A DNA stretch of 64,000 nucleotides from Luteitalea sp. TBR-22. Its GTDB lineage: Bacteria; Acidobacteriota; Vicinamibacteria; Vicinamibacterales; Vicinamibacteraceae. The stretch is from positions 5,168,501-5,232,500 of the forward strand of contig NZ_AP024452.1 of the NCBI RefSeq assembly GCF_016865485.1, in the 5' to 3' direction. Both the position numbers and the translations under genes were made by a program. A model generated the notes under the pieces. That model was given only the letters and a program-made list of their open reading frames with translations, did not search any database and was not told the DNA's origin. How positions within the stretch are numbered: the stretch's first letter is position 1; each line of letters starts with the position of its first letter. Below are positions 50,846 through 59,832 of the stretch, piece by piece.

Positions 50846-51991
50846 TCAGCGCTGCAGGAAGTGCTGGAAGAACGCCACGATCTGCGCGTTGGACTCGGGC
50901 GTGGGGTCGTGGGTCGGCCGCGACGACATGCCGACGCGCTGCGAGTGGCCGAGGAGCGCATCGACGGCGACCCGGTGGTTCAGCGCCACCCACCGCTCCA
51001 GGGGATCCTCGGCACCGCCGCTCACGAAGAACGGCCGCGGCGCGATGAGCGCGTGGAGTTCGTGCAGGTCGAGGCCGCGCTCGCGCATCACCTTGTAGGG
51101 CCCGGTCCGCGGATTGTCGACCGTCGGCAGCCCGCCCGGCTTGCGTCGCACCGCCGGATCGAGCCCGAGGTACCACGGCTCCCAGTAGTTGACGTTCGGG
51201 CGCGTCTCGTCGAACACGATGCCCGGATCGCTCACCGCCACCGCCGCGAAGCGGTCCCACAGCGCCCCCGCGAAGAGCGCCCACTTGCCCCCGTAGCTGT
51301 GCCCGACCACGCCGATCCGCTGCGGATCGACCTCGGGCCGCTGCGCGAGCGCCGTCCAGGCGTTGGCCGCGACGTAGGCGTAGTACGACAGCGGCTGCAC
51401 GTCCACGCCGCCGCGATCGGGCAGCCGTGCGTCGCCGGCAGGCGTGCCGATCGAGAGGGTCACGAACCCGGCGCGCGTGAGCTGCCGGGCGAAGTCCCGC
51501 AGCGGGCGCTCACCGAGGCCGACACTGGTCTCGGGCTCGTAGAAGGGGACCAGCACCGCTGGCCGTCGCGCCGGCGCGCCATCGGGCACCAGGAGCCAGC
51601 CCTCCGTTCGCTGTCCGGGCGCGACCTCGAGGCGCACGCGCCGCTGCGTGAACGTCTCGCGATGCGCCTCCGACAGCACCTCCATCGGGACCGACGCGAG
51701 CGGGGCCGGCCAGGCGCCCATCAGGCCGTGCCACCTGGCCAGGATCTCCGCGCGCCGGCGGGGCCAGTCCGCCGCGGTGCGCACCGGCGTCCCATCGTCG
51801 AACTGCAAGGGCGACCGGAATGCGCCCAGCTGTCCCTCGTACACCGCGGGCACCCGGAACAGCGGTGCGATCAGCTGCCACGCTGCGCCGGCCTGCCCGC
51901 CGGCCGGTGTCGCGGCCAGCGCCAGCGCCAGCGCCAGCAGGCTGGCAACCAGAGCGGCCCGCGCGCGCCTCACCGCGACGGCGGCGTCCAT
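50846..51991 (-). CDS. Exported alpha/beta hydrolase
   Basis: The 381-residue protein has an N-terminal signal peptide (ALVASLLALALALAATPAGG) and an alpha/beta-hydrolase fold with nucleophile S232 in VVGHSYGGKWA. Likely acid and His are in SGGAEDPLERW and RPTHDPTPESNAQ. WYLGLDPAVRRKPGG is a family-specific lid-side segment. It resembles large carbohydrate-esterase or acetyl-xylan-esterase-like proteins; the substrate is unknown. The start overlaps the 3' end of the upstream PQQ/cytochrome gene by 22 nt, suggesting joint use of one substrate. Confidence 0.83.
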   Translation of the reverse strand: MDAAVAVRRARAALVASLLALALALAATPAGGQAGAAWQLIAPLFRVPAVYEGQLGAFRSPLQFDDGTPVRTAADWPRRRAEILARWHGLMGAWPAPLASVPMEVLSEAHRETFTQRRVRLEVAPGQRTEGWLLVPDGAPARRPAVLVPFYEPETSVGLGERPLRDFARQLTRAGFVTLSIGTPAGDARLPDRGGVDVQPLSYYAYVAANAWTALAQRPEVDPQRIGVVGHSYGGKWALFAGALWDRFAAVAVSDPGIVFDETRPNVNYWEPWYLGLDPAVRRKPGGLPTVDNPRTGPYKVMRERGLDLHELHALIAPRPFFVSGGAEDPLERWVALNHRVAVDALLGHSQRVGMSSRPTHDPTPESNAQIVAFFQHFLQR

Positions 51992-53763
51992 GGTCCCTTC
52001 GCGCGCTGCTGCGCCACTTCCTCGGCGCTGACGCCCTGCCCGAGGTTGCCGAAGCTCTGTCGCAGGTACGTCAGGAGCTTGGCCACCTGCTCGTCGGTGA
52101 GGAAGCCGTGCGCCGGCATCACGCCGTTCCAGGTGCGCCCCTCGACGTCGATCTCGCCGGACAGGCCGTGCAGCACCACGGAGATGACACGCTGCTTGTT
52201 GCCCGACACCCACCGCGTTGCATGCAGCGACGGGAAGCGGTTGCCGTCGCCCTTGCCGTCGGCCTGGTGGCAGGCGACGCAGAACGTCTGGTACAACTGC
52301 GCGCCCTCGGCGAGGGCGGCGCCACCGATGACGTCCTTCTGCTCGTCGGGCTGCCGGATGTGCGCCTGCGTGGCCTTGCGCTCGGCCATGACCGCCAGCT
52401 GCGCCGGGCCGAAGGCGCCACGGTTGCCGCGATAGGCGATCTTCCAGATCTTCCCCTTCACGCTGTCGCTCACGTAAAGAGACCCGTCGGGCCCCTGCGC
52501 CAGGCCCATCGGCCGCGCGACCGCGTCGGTGGTGTTCGGGATCGGGTCGATGCCGGAGAAGCCGTCAGCGAACACTTCCCAGTCGCCGGAGGGCATGCCA
52601 TCCTTCATCGGCACGAACGCGACGATGTAGCCGGCCTGCGAGTAGGGCACGCGGATGGTGCTGCCGTGGAAGGCGATGAAGGCGCCGTGGCGGTACCGCT
52701 CCGGGAACTGGTCGCCGTCGTAGAACAGCAGGTCGTTCGGAGCGAAGTGGCCGGGGAAGCCGACCAGCGGCCGGGCCAGTTCGGCGCCCTTGCCCTCCTT
52801 CTTGCCGTCGCCGCCGTACTCCGGGTTGAGCAGCTTCTTGCCCTGCATCCAGTCGAAGTAGTAGTACGGCCAGCCACCGTCGAATCCGCGGGTGACGCGG
52901 AAGAACTCCTCGGACGGCAGCACGGCGCTCTGCCACCGCGAGTAGTACTGCGACCACGACCGGTACAGGTCGTCACGCCCGTGCTGCAGCGCATACAGGT
53001 CGTGGGCGTGCCGGTTCCACGCCATGGCCACGATGCTGCGGATGCCGGTGGCATACCGCACGCCGTCCTTCTCGGTCTGCCCCGGCTTGCGCGCGTCGAA
53101 CTGCCACACGCCGCCGTGCCACTCGAGCTGACCACACGGGTCGGCTCCAGGTGCTCCCGGCTGGCGGTTCTTGTCCTGGCACGAGTCGCCGGGCGCCCCG
53201 AACGGCACGTACAAGTGGCCGGACTCGTCGAAGGCAATCGGCTTGGCGATGTGCTCGTAGGACCGCCCCTCGGCCTTGTAGTTGTGCTTGAGGATCAGCT
53301 CGACGGGCGTGTCGGGGACCAGGCGCCCGGGCACCAGCTTCTGCCGGTAGACCTCCCCGGCCGTCGAGAAGTAGATGTGCCCCTCGTGGATGCGCATCGC
53401 GGTCCCGTAGTCACCGGTGTCCTCGTAGGCCCCGAAGCGCTCGACCAGATCGGCTCGCCCGTCGCCGCCCGTGTCGCGCAGCGCGACGATGCCCTTGAAG
53501 CCGGCAGCCGGGTCGCCCCACCACGGGCCGCGCAGCTTGACGTAGACGATGCCGTCGCCGGTGACCGCGAGGTGGCGCGCCCGCCCCACCCCGTCATGGA
53601 AGACCGTGGCCGAGAACCCGCCGGGCAGCGACAGCCCGCCGTTGTCGCTCGGCGTGGCCGGCCGGGAGGCGGGCGGCGAGGCGGGCCGGCAGCCGACCGC
53701 CAGCATCAGGGCGGTGACGACGATCGCAAGGCGGGGATGACGCACAAGGCGAGACTTGTACAC
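51970..53763 (-). CDS. PQQ-type sugar dehydrogenase - cytochrome c lipoprotein
   Basis: The 597-residue lipoprotein has lipobox LAVGC with C25. A sorbosone/glucose-dehydrogenase-like propeller (~45-450; RHLAVTGDGIVYVKLRG, YVPFGAPGDSCQDKN, SIVAMAWNRH, ARPMGLAQGPDGSLYVSD) precedes a C-terminal class I cytochrome c whose haem site is C495-V-A-C498-H499, with a downstream Met near GVMPAHGF. It oxidises a sugar-like substrate at the membrane and passes electrons to its own haem. The domain order is the reverse of the protein at 2062. The start is GTG at 53763. Confidence 0.9.
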   Translation of the reverse strand: MYKSRLVRHPRLAIVVTALMLAVGCRPASPPASRPATPSDNGGLSLPGGFSATVFHDGVGRARHLAVTGDGIVYVKLRGPWWGDPAAGFKGIVALRDTGGDGRADLVERFGAYEDTGDYGTAMRIHEGHIYFSTAGEVYRQKLVPGRLVPDTPVELILKHNYKAEGRSYEHIAKPIAFDESGHLYVPFGAPGDSCQDKNRQPGAPGADPCGQLEWHGGVWQFDARKPGQTEKDGVRYATGIRSIVAMAWNRHAHDLYALQHGRDDLYRSWSQYYSRWQSAVLPSEEFFRVTRGFDGGWPYYYFDWMQGKKLLNPEYGGDGKKEGKGAELARPLVGFPGHFAPNDLLFYDGDQFPERYRHGAFIAFHGSTIRVPYSQAGYIVAFVPMKDGMPSGDWEVFADGFSGIDPIPNTTDAVARPMGLAQGPDGSLYVSDSVKGKIWKIAYRGNRGAFGPAQLAVMAERKATQAHIRQPDEQKDVIGGAALAEGAQLYQTFCVACHQADGKGDGNRFPSLHATRWVSGNKQRVISVVLHGLSGEIDVEGRTWNGVMPAHGFLTDEQVAKLLTYLRQSFGNLGQGVSAEEVAQQRAKGPWTPPSR

Positions 53764-53825
53764 AAACTGGCGGGGCGTGTCGAGGAGATGTGCGCCAGCC
53801 CGGCAGGCCGGTGCACAATCGGATC

Positions 53826-54554
53826 ATGCCGTCGCTCACGCGCGCCCTCGTCCCGTGGTTCGTCGCTGCCTCTGTCGTGGCCCCCCTGGCCGCGGGACAG
53901 GCGCCAGCGCAGGCGCCGGCCGCCGCGGCCCGCAGCGCCGCCATCGCGCCGCGCATCGATCGCCTCGTCGATCGCGTGTGGATCGTCGACGCATCGACGG
54001 GGACGCCGCCCAAGGGCGCCCTCTACGTCTTCCTCTCGGACAACACGCTGGCGGTCTCGTCGGCGGCGCGCACGCCCTGGGTCGGCACCTGGGCCGAGGA
54101 CGTCAACGGCCTGGTCGTCACCGAGCGCAATGTCACGTCGAAGGTGGAGGTCCTCGAACTCACCGCCGAGACGCTGCGCCTCCGGATCATGCCGCCCAAG
54201 GGCGCCGCCAACGAGGTGACGCTGGTGGCCGCGGTGAAGCCGCCCCCGCCCCCGCCGCAGCCCGTCATGCCGACGACGGCAGCGGCGCCTGCGGCACCGG
54301 TGCCGATGGGCATCCCGTACCAGTGCGGTGCCGATCGCATCCGCGTCGCCATGGACGAGGGCAAGGTGTACGTGGTGTGGAACGACGGCACGTCGACGGT
54401 GCTGCGCGAGACGGGCGGCGCCGACGCGTCGCCGACCCGCAGGATCTACAGCGACGGCCAGGTGAGGCTGATCGAGGACACCAGCGAGTCGTTCACCCGG
54501 ATCATGTTCGCCCGCGCCGGCTTCCGGCCGCGCCCCTGCACGTCGGCCAGGTAG
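53826..54554 (+). CDS. Exported protein with MliC-like C-terminal domain
   Basis: The 242-residue protein has a signal peptide (RALVPWFVAASVVAPLAAG), an uncharacterised beta-rich middle (~55-140) and a Pro-rich linker (KPPPPPPQP). The C-terminal domain from YQCGADRIRVAMDEGKVYVV to RPRPCTS has Cys at both ends. Its Cys placement and Y-x-C opening recall MliC-type lysozyme inhibitors, but the match is weak. It is divergent from the PQQ lipoprotein gene with 62 bp between starts. Confidence 0.62.
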   Translation: MPSLTRALVPWFVAASVVAPLAAGQAPAQAPAAAARSAAIAPRIDRLVDRVWIVDASTGTPPKGALYVFLSDNTLAVSSAARTPWVGTWAEDVNGLVVTERNVTSKVEVLELTAETLRLRIMPPKGAANEVTLVAAVKPPPPPPQPVMPTTAAAPAAPVPMGIPYQCGADRIRVAMDEGKVYVVWNDGTSTVLRETGGADASPTRRIYSDGQVRLIEDTSESFTRIMFARAGFRPRPCTSAR

Positions 54555-54578
54555 GGCGGATCGGGGCGGGCGCGGAGA

Positions 54579-54599
54579 ATCGCGGATCGCGGATCGCGG
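54579..54599. repeat. Heptanucleotide tandem array ATCGCGG x3
   Basis: Three perfect 7-bp units lie in the 56-bp gap between the MliC-like gene and the convergent hybrid kinase gene. Confidence 0.85.
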
Positions 54600-54610
54600 C
54601 GGGAACGACT

Positions 54611-56902
54611 CTAGCTGACGCGCCGTTCGACGAGCGAGCCGCGCCCCGGTTGGTCGAGCGCGCGGGCCAGCGCCGCCTCGAGGTCGCGCGGCTTCATCGG
54701 CTTGGCCACGAAGTCGTCCATGCCGGCCGCCAGGCAGGCCTCGCGATCGCCGACGATGGCGTTGGCCGTGACGGCGATCATCCAGGGCCGGCGGGCCGGG
54801 TCCGGCTGGGCCTCGACGACGCGCCGGGCCACCTGCAACCCGTCGACCCTCGGCATCTGCACGTCGAGCAACAGCACGTCGTAGGCACGCTGTTCCAGCG
54901 CGTCGAGCGCCTCCTGCCCGTCGCCGGCGGCATCGACCTCCCACCCCATGCGGTGCAGCATCGCCAGCGCCACCTTGCGGTTGACGGCATTGTCCTCGGC
55001 CAGCAACGCCACCGGGCGCCGTTCACCGGCCGTGCGGGTCGGCGTCAGCGTGAGCGGGTCGGGCGCCGTCGGCGTGACCATGGCCGGCGGTGCGCCCGGA
55101 AGGTCGATGCAGACCCGGAACGTCGATCCGGCGCCCTCGGTGCTCTCGACGTCGATGCGCCCCTGCATCAACTCGACGAGCCGCCGGCTGATCGCCAGCC
55201 CGAGCCCGGTGCCGCCGAAGCGGCGCGACGTCGACGCGTCGACCTGGGTGAACGGCTGGAAGAGGCGGGCGAGCGACGGCGCGGGAATACCGATGCCCGT
55301 GTCGCGGACCTCGCAGACGATGGCGTCGGGGCCGGTCGTGGGATCGCGCCGGACCGTCAGCGACACCTCGCCCGCGTCGGTGAACTTCACGGCGTTGCCG
55401 AGCAGGTTCATGAGCACCTGCCGCAGGCGGTTGCCGTCGCCAATCACATGGGCGGGCACGTCCTCGGCGACGTGGCAGGTGAGGGCCAGGCCCTTCTCCC
55501 GGGCGCGACCGGCCAGGATGGCGACCGTCCCCTGCACGCAGGCGCGGAGATCGAAGGGAGCCGGGGCCAGTTCGAACCGCCCGGACTCGATCTTCGAGAA
55601 GTCGAGGATGTCGTCGATGATCGCCAGCAGCGCATCGCCGCTCGTGCGGATCGTGTCGGCGTAGTCGCGTTGCTCGGGGGACAGCCCCGACTGCAGCAGG
55701 AGGCTGGTCATCCCGATCACGCCGTTCATCGGCGTGCGGATCTCGTGGCTCATCATCGCCAGGAACTGGCTCTTGGCCTGGCTGGCCTGGGTGGCCTGCG
55801 CGGCCAGGTCGCGCGAGGCCTCGGCGGCCCGTTCCAGGTCGGCATTGGTGCGCACGAGTTCGGCGGTCATCTGCTCGGCGATCGTCTCGGCGCGCGACCG
55901 CGCGTTGGTCATCGCCAGGCTCAGCAACCCCACCAGGCACGAGGCGAAGAGACCCACGGTGAGCACCATCGTCGGCAGCACCGTGGCGTCGAGCGGGTCG
56001 GTCGACTGGCGGGCCCGGAACTCGAAGATCCAGCGCTCGCCATCGAGGTCGAGGGGTACGCGGCGCGTGAACGGGCCGTCGGCCGCGGCGAGGCCGGTGT
56101 CGAACAGCGGCGCCACGCCGTTGGCCTGGACCTCCTCGCGGATCGCGAAGGCGATGTCGTTGCCTCCCGCCTCGACGAGCCCGCGCGTCAGTTCGTCGAT
56201 CCGCAACGAGGCGTAGACCCACCCCGTGAGGGCGCGCTCGCGTGCGGCCACCGTCTCGACAGGTGGCCCCGGCGCGTACACCGGCAGGAACAGGAGGAAC
56301 CCCGGCACCTCGCGGGCCCCCTCGATCACGCGGATGCGCCGCGACAGCGCTGCCTGCCCGGTCCGCATCGATCGCTCCGCCGCCCGGCGGCGCGTCGTGC
56401 CCGACCCGACGTCGAGGCCGAGCGCGCCTTCGTTGCGGACCGCAGGTTCGATTCGCGTGACGACGTAGAGGAACGGGTTCTGTCCGGTGCGCTCCACCGT
56501 GAAGGACGGCTGCCCCTCGCTCCGGACCCGACGTTCGAGGGCGGCGATGTCGGCGCGGGCGATCCGCTCGACCCGCCCGAGCCCGACCACGCCCTCGTTC
56601 ATGAACGGCGCGATCCCCGTCACGAACCGCTGCCAGTCGGCGCTCGTGGCGTCGTCGCTCGCCTCGACGAGCGCGCGGGCGGCGTACACCGCCTGCTTGG
56701 CCGACGCGAACCGGGCCTGCATCGTCGTGAGGACGCGCTCGGTGCGCTGCTGGAACAGGCCCGCCTCGGCCCGGTGCACCTGGTCGGCGACGACGCGCCA
56801 GGCCGACAGGGTCAGGAGCAGGCACAGGCCGACCGCCGTGGTGGCGATCCGCCACCCGGTCACGTGCCACCGCAGCCGGCGTCCTGACCTACCCACGGTC
56901 AC
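54611..56902 (-). CDS. CHASE-domain hybrid sensor histidine kinase
   Basis: The 763-residue protein has TM1 (~17-35) and an extracytoplasmic CHASE domain (~85-240; [39 protein letters not shown]). TM2 (~308-330) is followed by a coiled coil and a HisKA domain with H386 in [15 protein letters not shown]. The HATPase_c domain has [20 protein letters not shown] and [13 protein letters not shown]. The C-terminal receiver has D680 in [12 protein letters not shown]. All motifs are intact. CHASE domains sense small extracellular molecules, such as cytokinin in plants. No phosphotransfer partner is adjacent. The start is a GTG at 56902, or 56896. Confidence 0.93.
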   Translation of the reverse strand: MTVGRSGRRLRWHVTGWRIATTAVGLCLLLTLSAWRVVADQVHRAEAGLFQQRTERVLTTMQARFASAKQAVYAARALVEASDDATSADWQRFVTGIAPFMNEGVVGLGRVERIARADIAALERRVRSEGQPSFTVERTGQNPFLYVVTRIEPAVRNEGALGLDVGSGTTRRRAAERSMRTGQAALSRRIRVIEGAREVPGFLLFLPVYAPGPPVETVAARERALTGWVYASLRIDELTRGLVEAGGNDIAFAIREEVQANGVAPLFDTGLAAADGPFTRRVPLDLDGERWIFEFRARQSTDPLDATVLPTMVLTVGLFASCLVGLLSLAMTNARSRAETIAEQMTAELVRTNADLERAAEASRDLAAQATQASQAKSQFLAMMSHEIRTPMNGVIGMTSLLLQSGLSPEQRDYADTIRTSGDALLAIIDDILDFSKIESGRFELAPAPFDLRACVQGTVAILAGRAREKGLALTCHVAEDVPAHVIGDGNRLRQVLMNLLGNAVKFTDAGEVSLTVRRDPTTGPDAIVCEVRDTGIGIPAPSLARLFQPFTQVDASTSRRFGGTGLGLAISRRLVELMQGRIDVESTEGAGSTFRVCIDLPGAPPAMVTPTAPDPLTLTPTRTAGERRPVALLAEDNAVNRKVALAMLHRMGWEVDAAGDGQEALDALEQRAYDVLLLDVQMPRVDGLQVARRVVEAQPDPARRPWMIAVTANAIVGDREACLAAGMDDFVAKPMKPRDLEAALARALDQPGRGSLVERRVS

Positions 56903-56974
56903 TCTCTGATTATCGGCAGGACCGCCAACCGCCCGTAGTCGACGACGGCCGTCGCCGGGAGTACCTTGACGGAC

Positions 56975-59086
56975 ATGCGATTGCCCCTGGGTCGCCTCGG
57001 TCTCGCCCTGCTCCTCGCCATCCCGGTCCCGCCCAGCGCCTGGGCACAACCGCCCCGCCGACCCATCACCCACGAGGATCTGTGGACGATGCCGCGGTTC
57101 GGCGCGCCGGCCATCAGTCCGGACGGCACGCGCGTCGTGGTGAGCGTGCTCGAACCGGCCTACGACGACAAGCAGCAGGTCAGCGACCTGTGGCTGCTGC
57201 GGACCGACGGCAGCTCGCCGCCACGCCGCCTGACCGGCACGCCGGGCAGCGAAAGCGGCGCGGCCTGGAGCGAGGACGGCACCCGCGTCGCGTTCTCCGC
57301 GCGTCGCGGCGACGACGAGGTGCCGCAGATCTACGTGATCGACGTGGCGAACGGCGGCGAGGCGCAGCGCGTGACGCAGGTATCGACCGGCGCGCGCGCA
57401 CCGCGTTGGCGCCCCGACGGCACCGCCATCCTGTTCACCAGCGACGTCTACCCGGGCGCACGCACCGACGCGGAGAACAAGGCGGCGGCCGCCGACCGCA
57501 AGGCGCGCAAGTACAACGCCCGCGTCTACGACAGCTTCCCGGTGCGTGACTTCGATCGCTGGCTCGACGACCGGCACGCCAGCCTGCTGGTGCAGCCGCT
57601 CACGCCGGGGGCGCCGGCGCGCGACCTGCTGGCCGGCTCCGCGCTCGTCACGTCGGCCGGCTTCAGCGGACAGGTCGGCAGCGGCGCCGAGAACATCGCC
57701 GCTGCGTGGGCCCCTGACGGCTCTGGCGTGGTGTTCGCGGCCTCGAGCAACCGATCGGAGGCCGCGCGGGCCGAGGTCGTCACGGCACTCTGGTGGGTCG
57801 ACGCCGCGGGTGGAGAGCCGCGCCGCCTCACCCCGGGCGCCGACTCCTTCGGCGCACCGACCTTCAGCCCCGACGGCAAGACGCTCTTCGCCACGATGGA
57901 GCCCGTCTCCGACCGCGTGTACGTGATGAGCCGCCTGGTGCGGTTCGCCTGGCCGGCGATGGGCGCGCCCCGCGCGGTGGCGGCGTCGTTCGATCGCCCC
58001 GTCGCGTCCACCCGCGTCACCGCCGACGGGGCCCGCCTGATCTTCACTGCTGAAGACCAGGGACAGGAGCGGCTCTACACCGTGCCCGCCGCGGGCGGCA
58101 CGCCGGTCGAGATCGGCTCACTCGACGCAGGCACGCTGACGAGCGTGGATGTCGGCGGGACCGCCGCCGCCCCTGCCATCGTCGCCCTCTGGCAGAGCGC
58201 GACGAGGCCACCGGAAGTCGTGCGGGTGGATCCCGCGACGGGCGCCCGGACGCCGATCACGCGGTTCACCGACACGCGCGTCGCCGCCCTCGACCTGCCG
58301 CGGCCCGAGGCGTTCTGGTTCACCAGTTCCAGGGGCACGCGCGTGCACAACCTGCTGGTCCGCCCGCCCGGTTTCGACCCGGCCAGGAAGTACCCGCTGT
58401 TCGTGGTGATGCATGGCGGCCCGCACGGCGCGTGGCGCGACGAGTGGGTGCTCCGCTGGAACTACCACCTGCTCGGGGCGCCCGGTTACGTGGTGTTGCT
58501 GACCAACTACATGGGATCGACGGGGTTCGGCGAGGCCTACGCGCAGCGCATCCAGGGGGATCCGCTCGAGGGACCGGCGATCGAGATCAACGAGGCCGCC
58601 GACGAGGCGATCCGGAGGTTCCCGTTCGTCGACGGGACGCGACAGGTCGCAGGCGGCGCGTCCTACGGCGGCCACCTGGCCAACTGGCTGGCCGTGTCGA
58701 CGACCCGATACCGGGCGCTGGTGAGCCACGCCGGCCTGTTCGACCTCGCCGCACAGTGGGGCACGAGCGACGTCGCGTACTCCCGCGAGCGCAACATGGG
58801 CGGTCCGGTCTGGGAAGCCCCGGCGACCTGGGCGAAGCAGTCGCCCCTGTTCCGTGCCGGCACGTTGAAGACGCCGATGCTGGTCACCGTCGGGGAGCGG
58901 GACTACCGCGTCCCGGCCAACAACGCGTTGCAGCTGTTCGTGTCGCTCCAGCGCCAGCAGGTGCCCAGCCGGCTGATCGTGTTCCCGGAGGAGAACCACT
59001 GGATCCTGCGGGCCGAGAACAGTCGGTTCTTCTACGGCGAGGTCCACGCGTGGCTGGCCAGGTGGCTGGCGCCGGGCGGCCACTAG
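56975..59086 (+). CDS. Secreted S9 prolyl-oligopeptidase-family peptidase
   Basis: The 703-residue protein has a signal peptide ([17 protein letters not shown]) and an N-terminal seven-bladed propeller with TolB/WD-like repeats ([44 protein letters not shown]). The C-terminal alpha/beta-hydrolase domain has S563 in [11 protein letters not shown]643 in GERDYRVP and H675 in EENHWI. It is likely an extracytoplasmic dipeptidyl or acylaminoacyl peptidase. GGGAG (56957-56961) favours an in-frame TTG at 56966 by spacing, but I kept the ATG at 56975. Confidence 0.94.
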   Translation: MRLPLGRLGLALLLAIPVPPSAWAQPPRRPITHEDLWTMPRFGAPAISPDGTRVVVSVLEPAYDDKQQVSDLWLLRTDGSSPPRRLTGTPGSESGAAWSEDGTRVAFSARRGDDEVPQIYVIDVANGGEAQRVTQVSTGARAPRWRPDGTAILFTSDVYPGARTDAENKAAAADRKARKYNARVYDSFPVRDFDRWLDDRHASLLVQPLTPGAPARDLLAGSALVTSAGFSGQVGSGAENIAAAWAPDGSGVVFAASSNRSEAARAEVVTALWWVDAAGGEPRRLTPGADSFGAPTFSPDGKTLFATMEPVSDRVYVMSRLVRFAWPAMGAPRAVAASFDRPVASTRVTADGARLIFTAEDQGQERLYTVPAAGGTPVEIGSLDAGTLTSVDVGGTAAAPAIVALWQSATRPPEVVRVDPATGARTPITRFTDTRVAALDLPRPEAFWFTSSRGTRVHNLLVRPPGFDPARKYPLFVVMHGGPHGAWRDEWVLRWNYHLLGAPGYVVLLTNYMGSTGFGEAYAQRIQGDPLEGPAIEINEAADEAIRRFPFVDGTRQVAGGASYGGHLANWLAVSTTRYRALVSHAGLFDLAAQWGTSDVAYSRERNMGGPVWEAPATWAKQSPLFRAGTLKTPMLVTVGERDYRVPANNALQLFVSLQRQQVPSRLIVFPEENHWILRAENSRFFYGEVHAWLARWLAPGGH

Positions 59087-59230
59087 CACTAGGTAGGACT
59101 GGCGGAACCGTCGCCCGTGCAGCAGCATCCAAAGCGTCGATCGTAGCGTCCTGCCACGGTAGGGGCTGGGGTAGACTGCGAAGGCGCCGGAGCGAATCCG
59201 CTCGGCTGCCCTATCGAGAGGAATCCACGT

Positions 59231-59758
59231 ATGCGTAGCCTCGGTCACCGTGCCGTGGCCCTGCCCGCCGCCTGCCTGCTGGCCGGCGGCCTGTTGGCGG
59301 GCTGCGCCGCCGCCCCTCGCCAGAAGCCGCTCCGCACGACCGCCGTCGACACGGGCACGACCTCGATGGAAGCCGTGCGCAGGCAGCTCGAAGGCTCGTG
59401 GACGCTGGTGAGCCTCACGGCCTTCGATGCGGCGGGCGCCCCGAAGGCGTTGCAGGCGACGGGCCGACTGACGTACGACGCCTACGGCAACCTCGAACTC
59501 TCCGCCAGCCTGGCCGACCCTGCAGCGGCGGGTCCGGGGGCGGGTGCGCTCGCGATGAAGGGGCGCGCCGTGGTCGACACCTCGGGCAAGCGCCTGGTGA
59601 TGGCCGACGTGATGGGGCAGGGCGCGGTCGATACGCTGCCGGCGACGCTGACGCCCGACAAGGTGCGCTACTACGCGTTCGAGGGCGGCACGCTCTCGCT
59701 CGAGACTCGCGACGGCACCCGGGTGCTCACGCGGACGGTGTGGAAGAAGGCCCAGTGA
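59231..59758 (+). CDS. Lipocalin-like lipoprotein
   Basis: The 175-residue lipoprotein has lipobox LLAGC with C25. The mature part begins a lipocalin-like beta barrel: LEGSWTLVSLTAFDAAG (the GxW signature), GRLTYDAYGNLELSA, and RDGTRVLTRTVWKKAQ at the end. It is similar in outline to the small lipocalin-like domain family (PF13924 type). It is probably a periplasmic or outer-membrane lipid-binding protein. AGAGG is found upstream of the ATG. Confidence 0.8.
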   Translation: MRSLGHRAVALPAACLLAGGLLAGCAAAPRQKPLRTTAVDTGTTSMEAVRRQLEGSWTLVSLTAFDAAGAPKALQATGRLTYDAYGNLELSASLADPAAAGPGAGALAMKGRAVVDTSGKRLVMADVMGQGAVDTLPATLTPDKVRYYAFEGGTLSLETRDGTRVLTRTVWKKAQ

Positions 59759-59832
59759 CCCGGCAACCCGGAGGTCGCCCTGGCACGCCCGTGCTGGCGG
59801 CGCGATGGCCGGGACGGCGCTGACAGATACCC

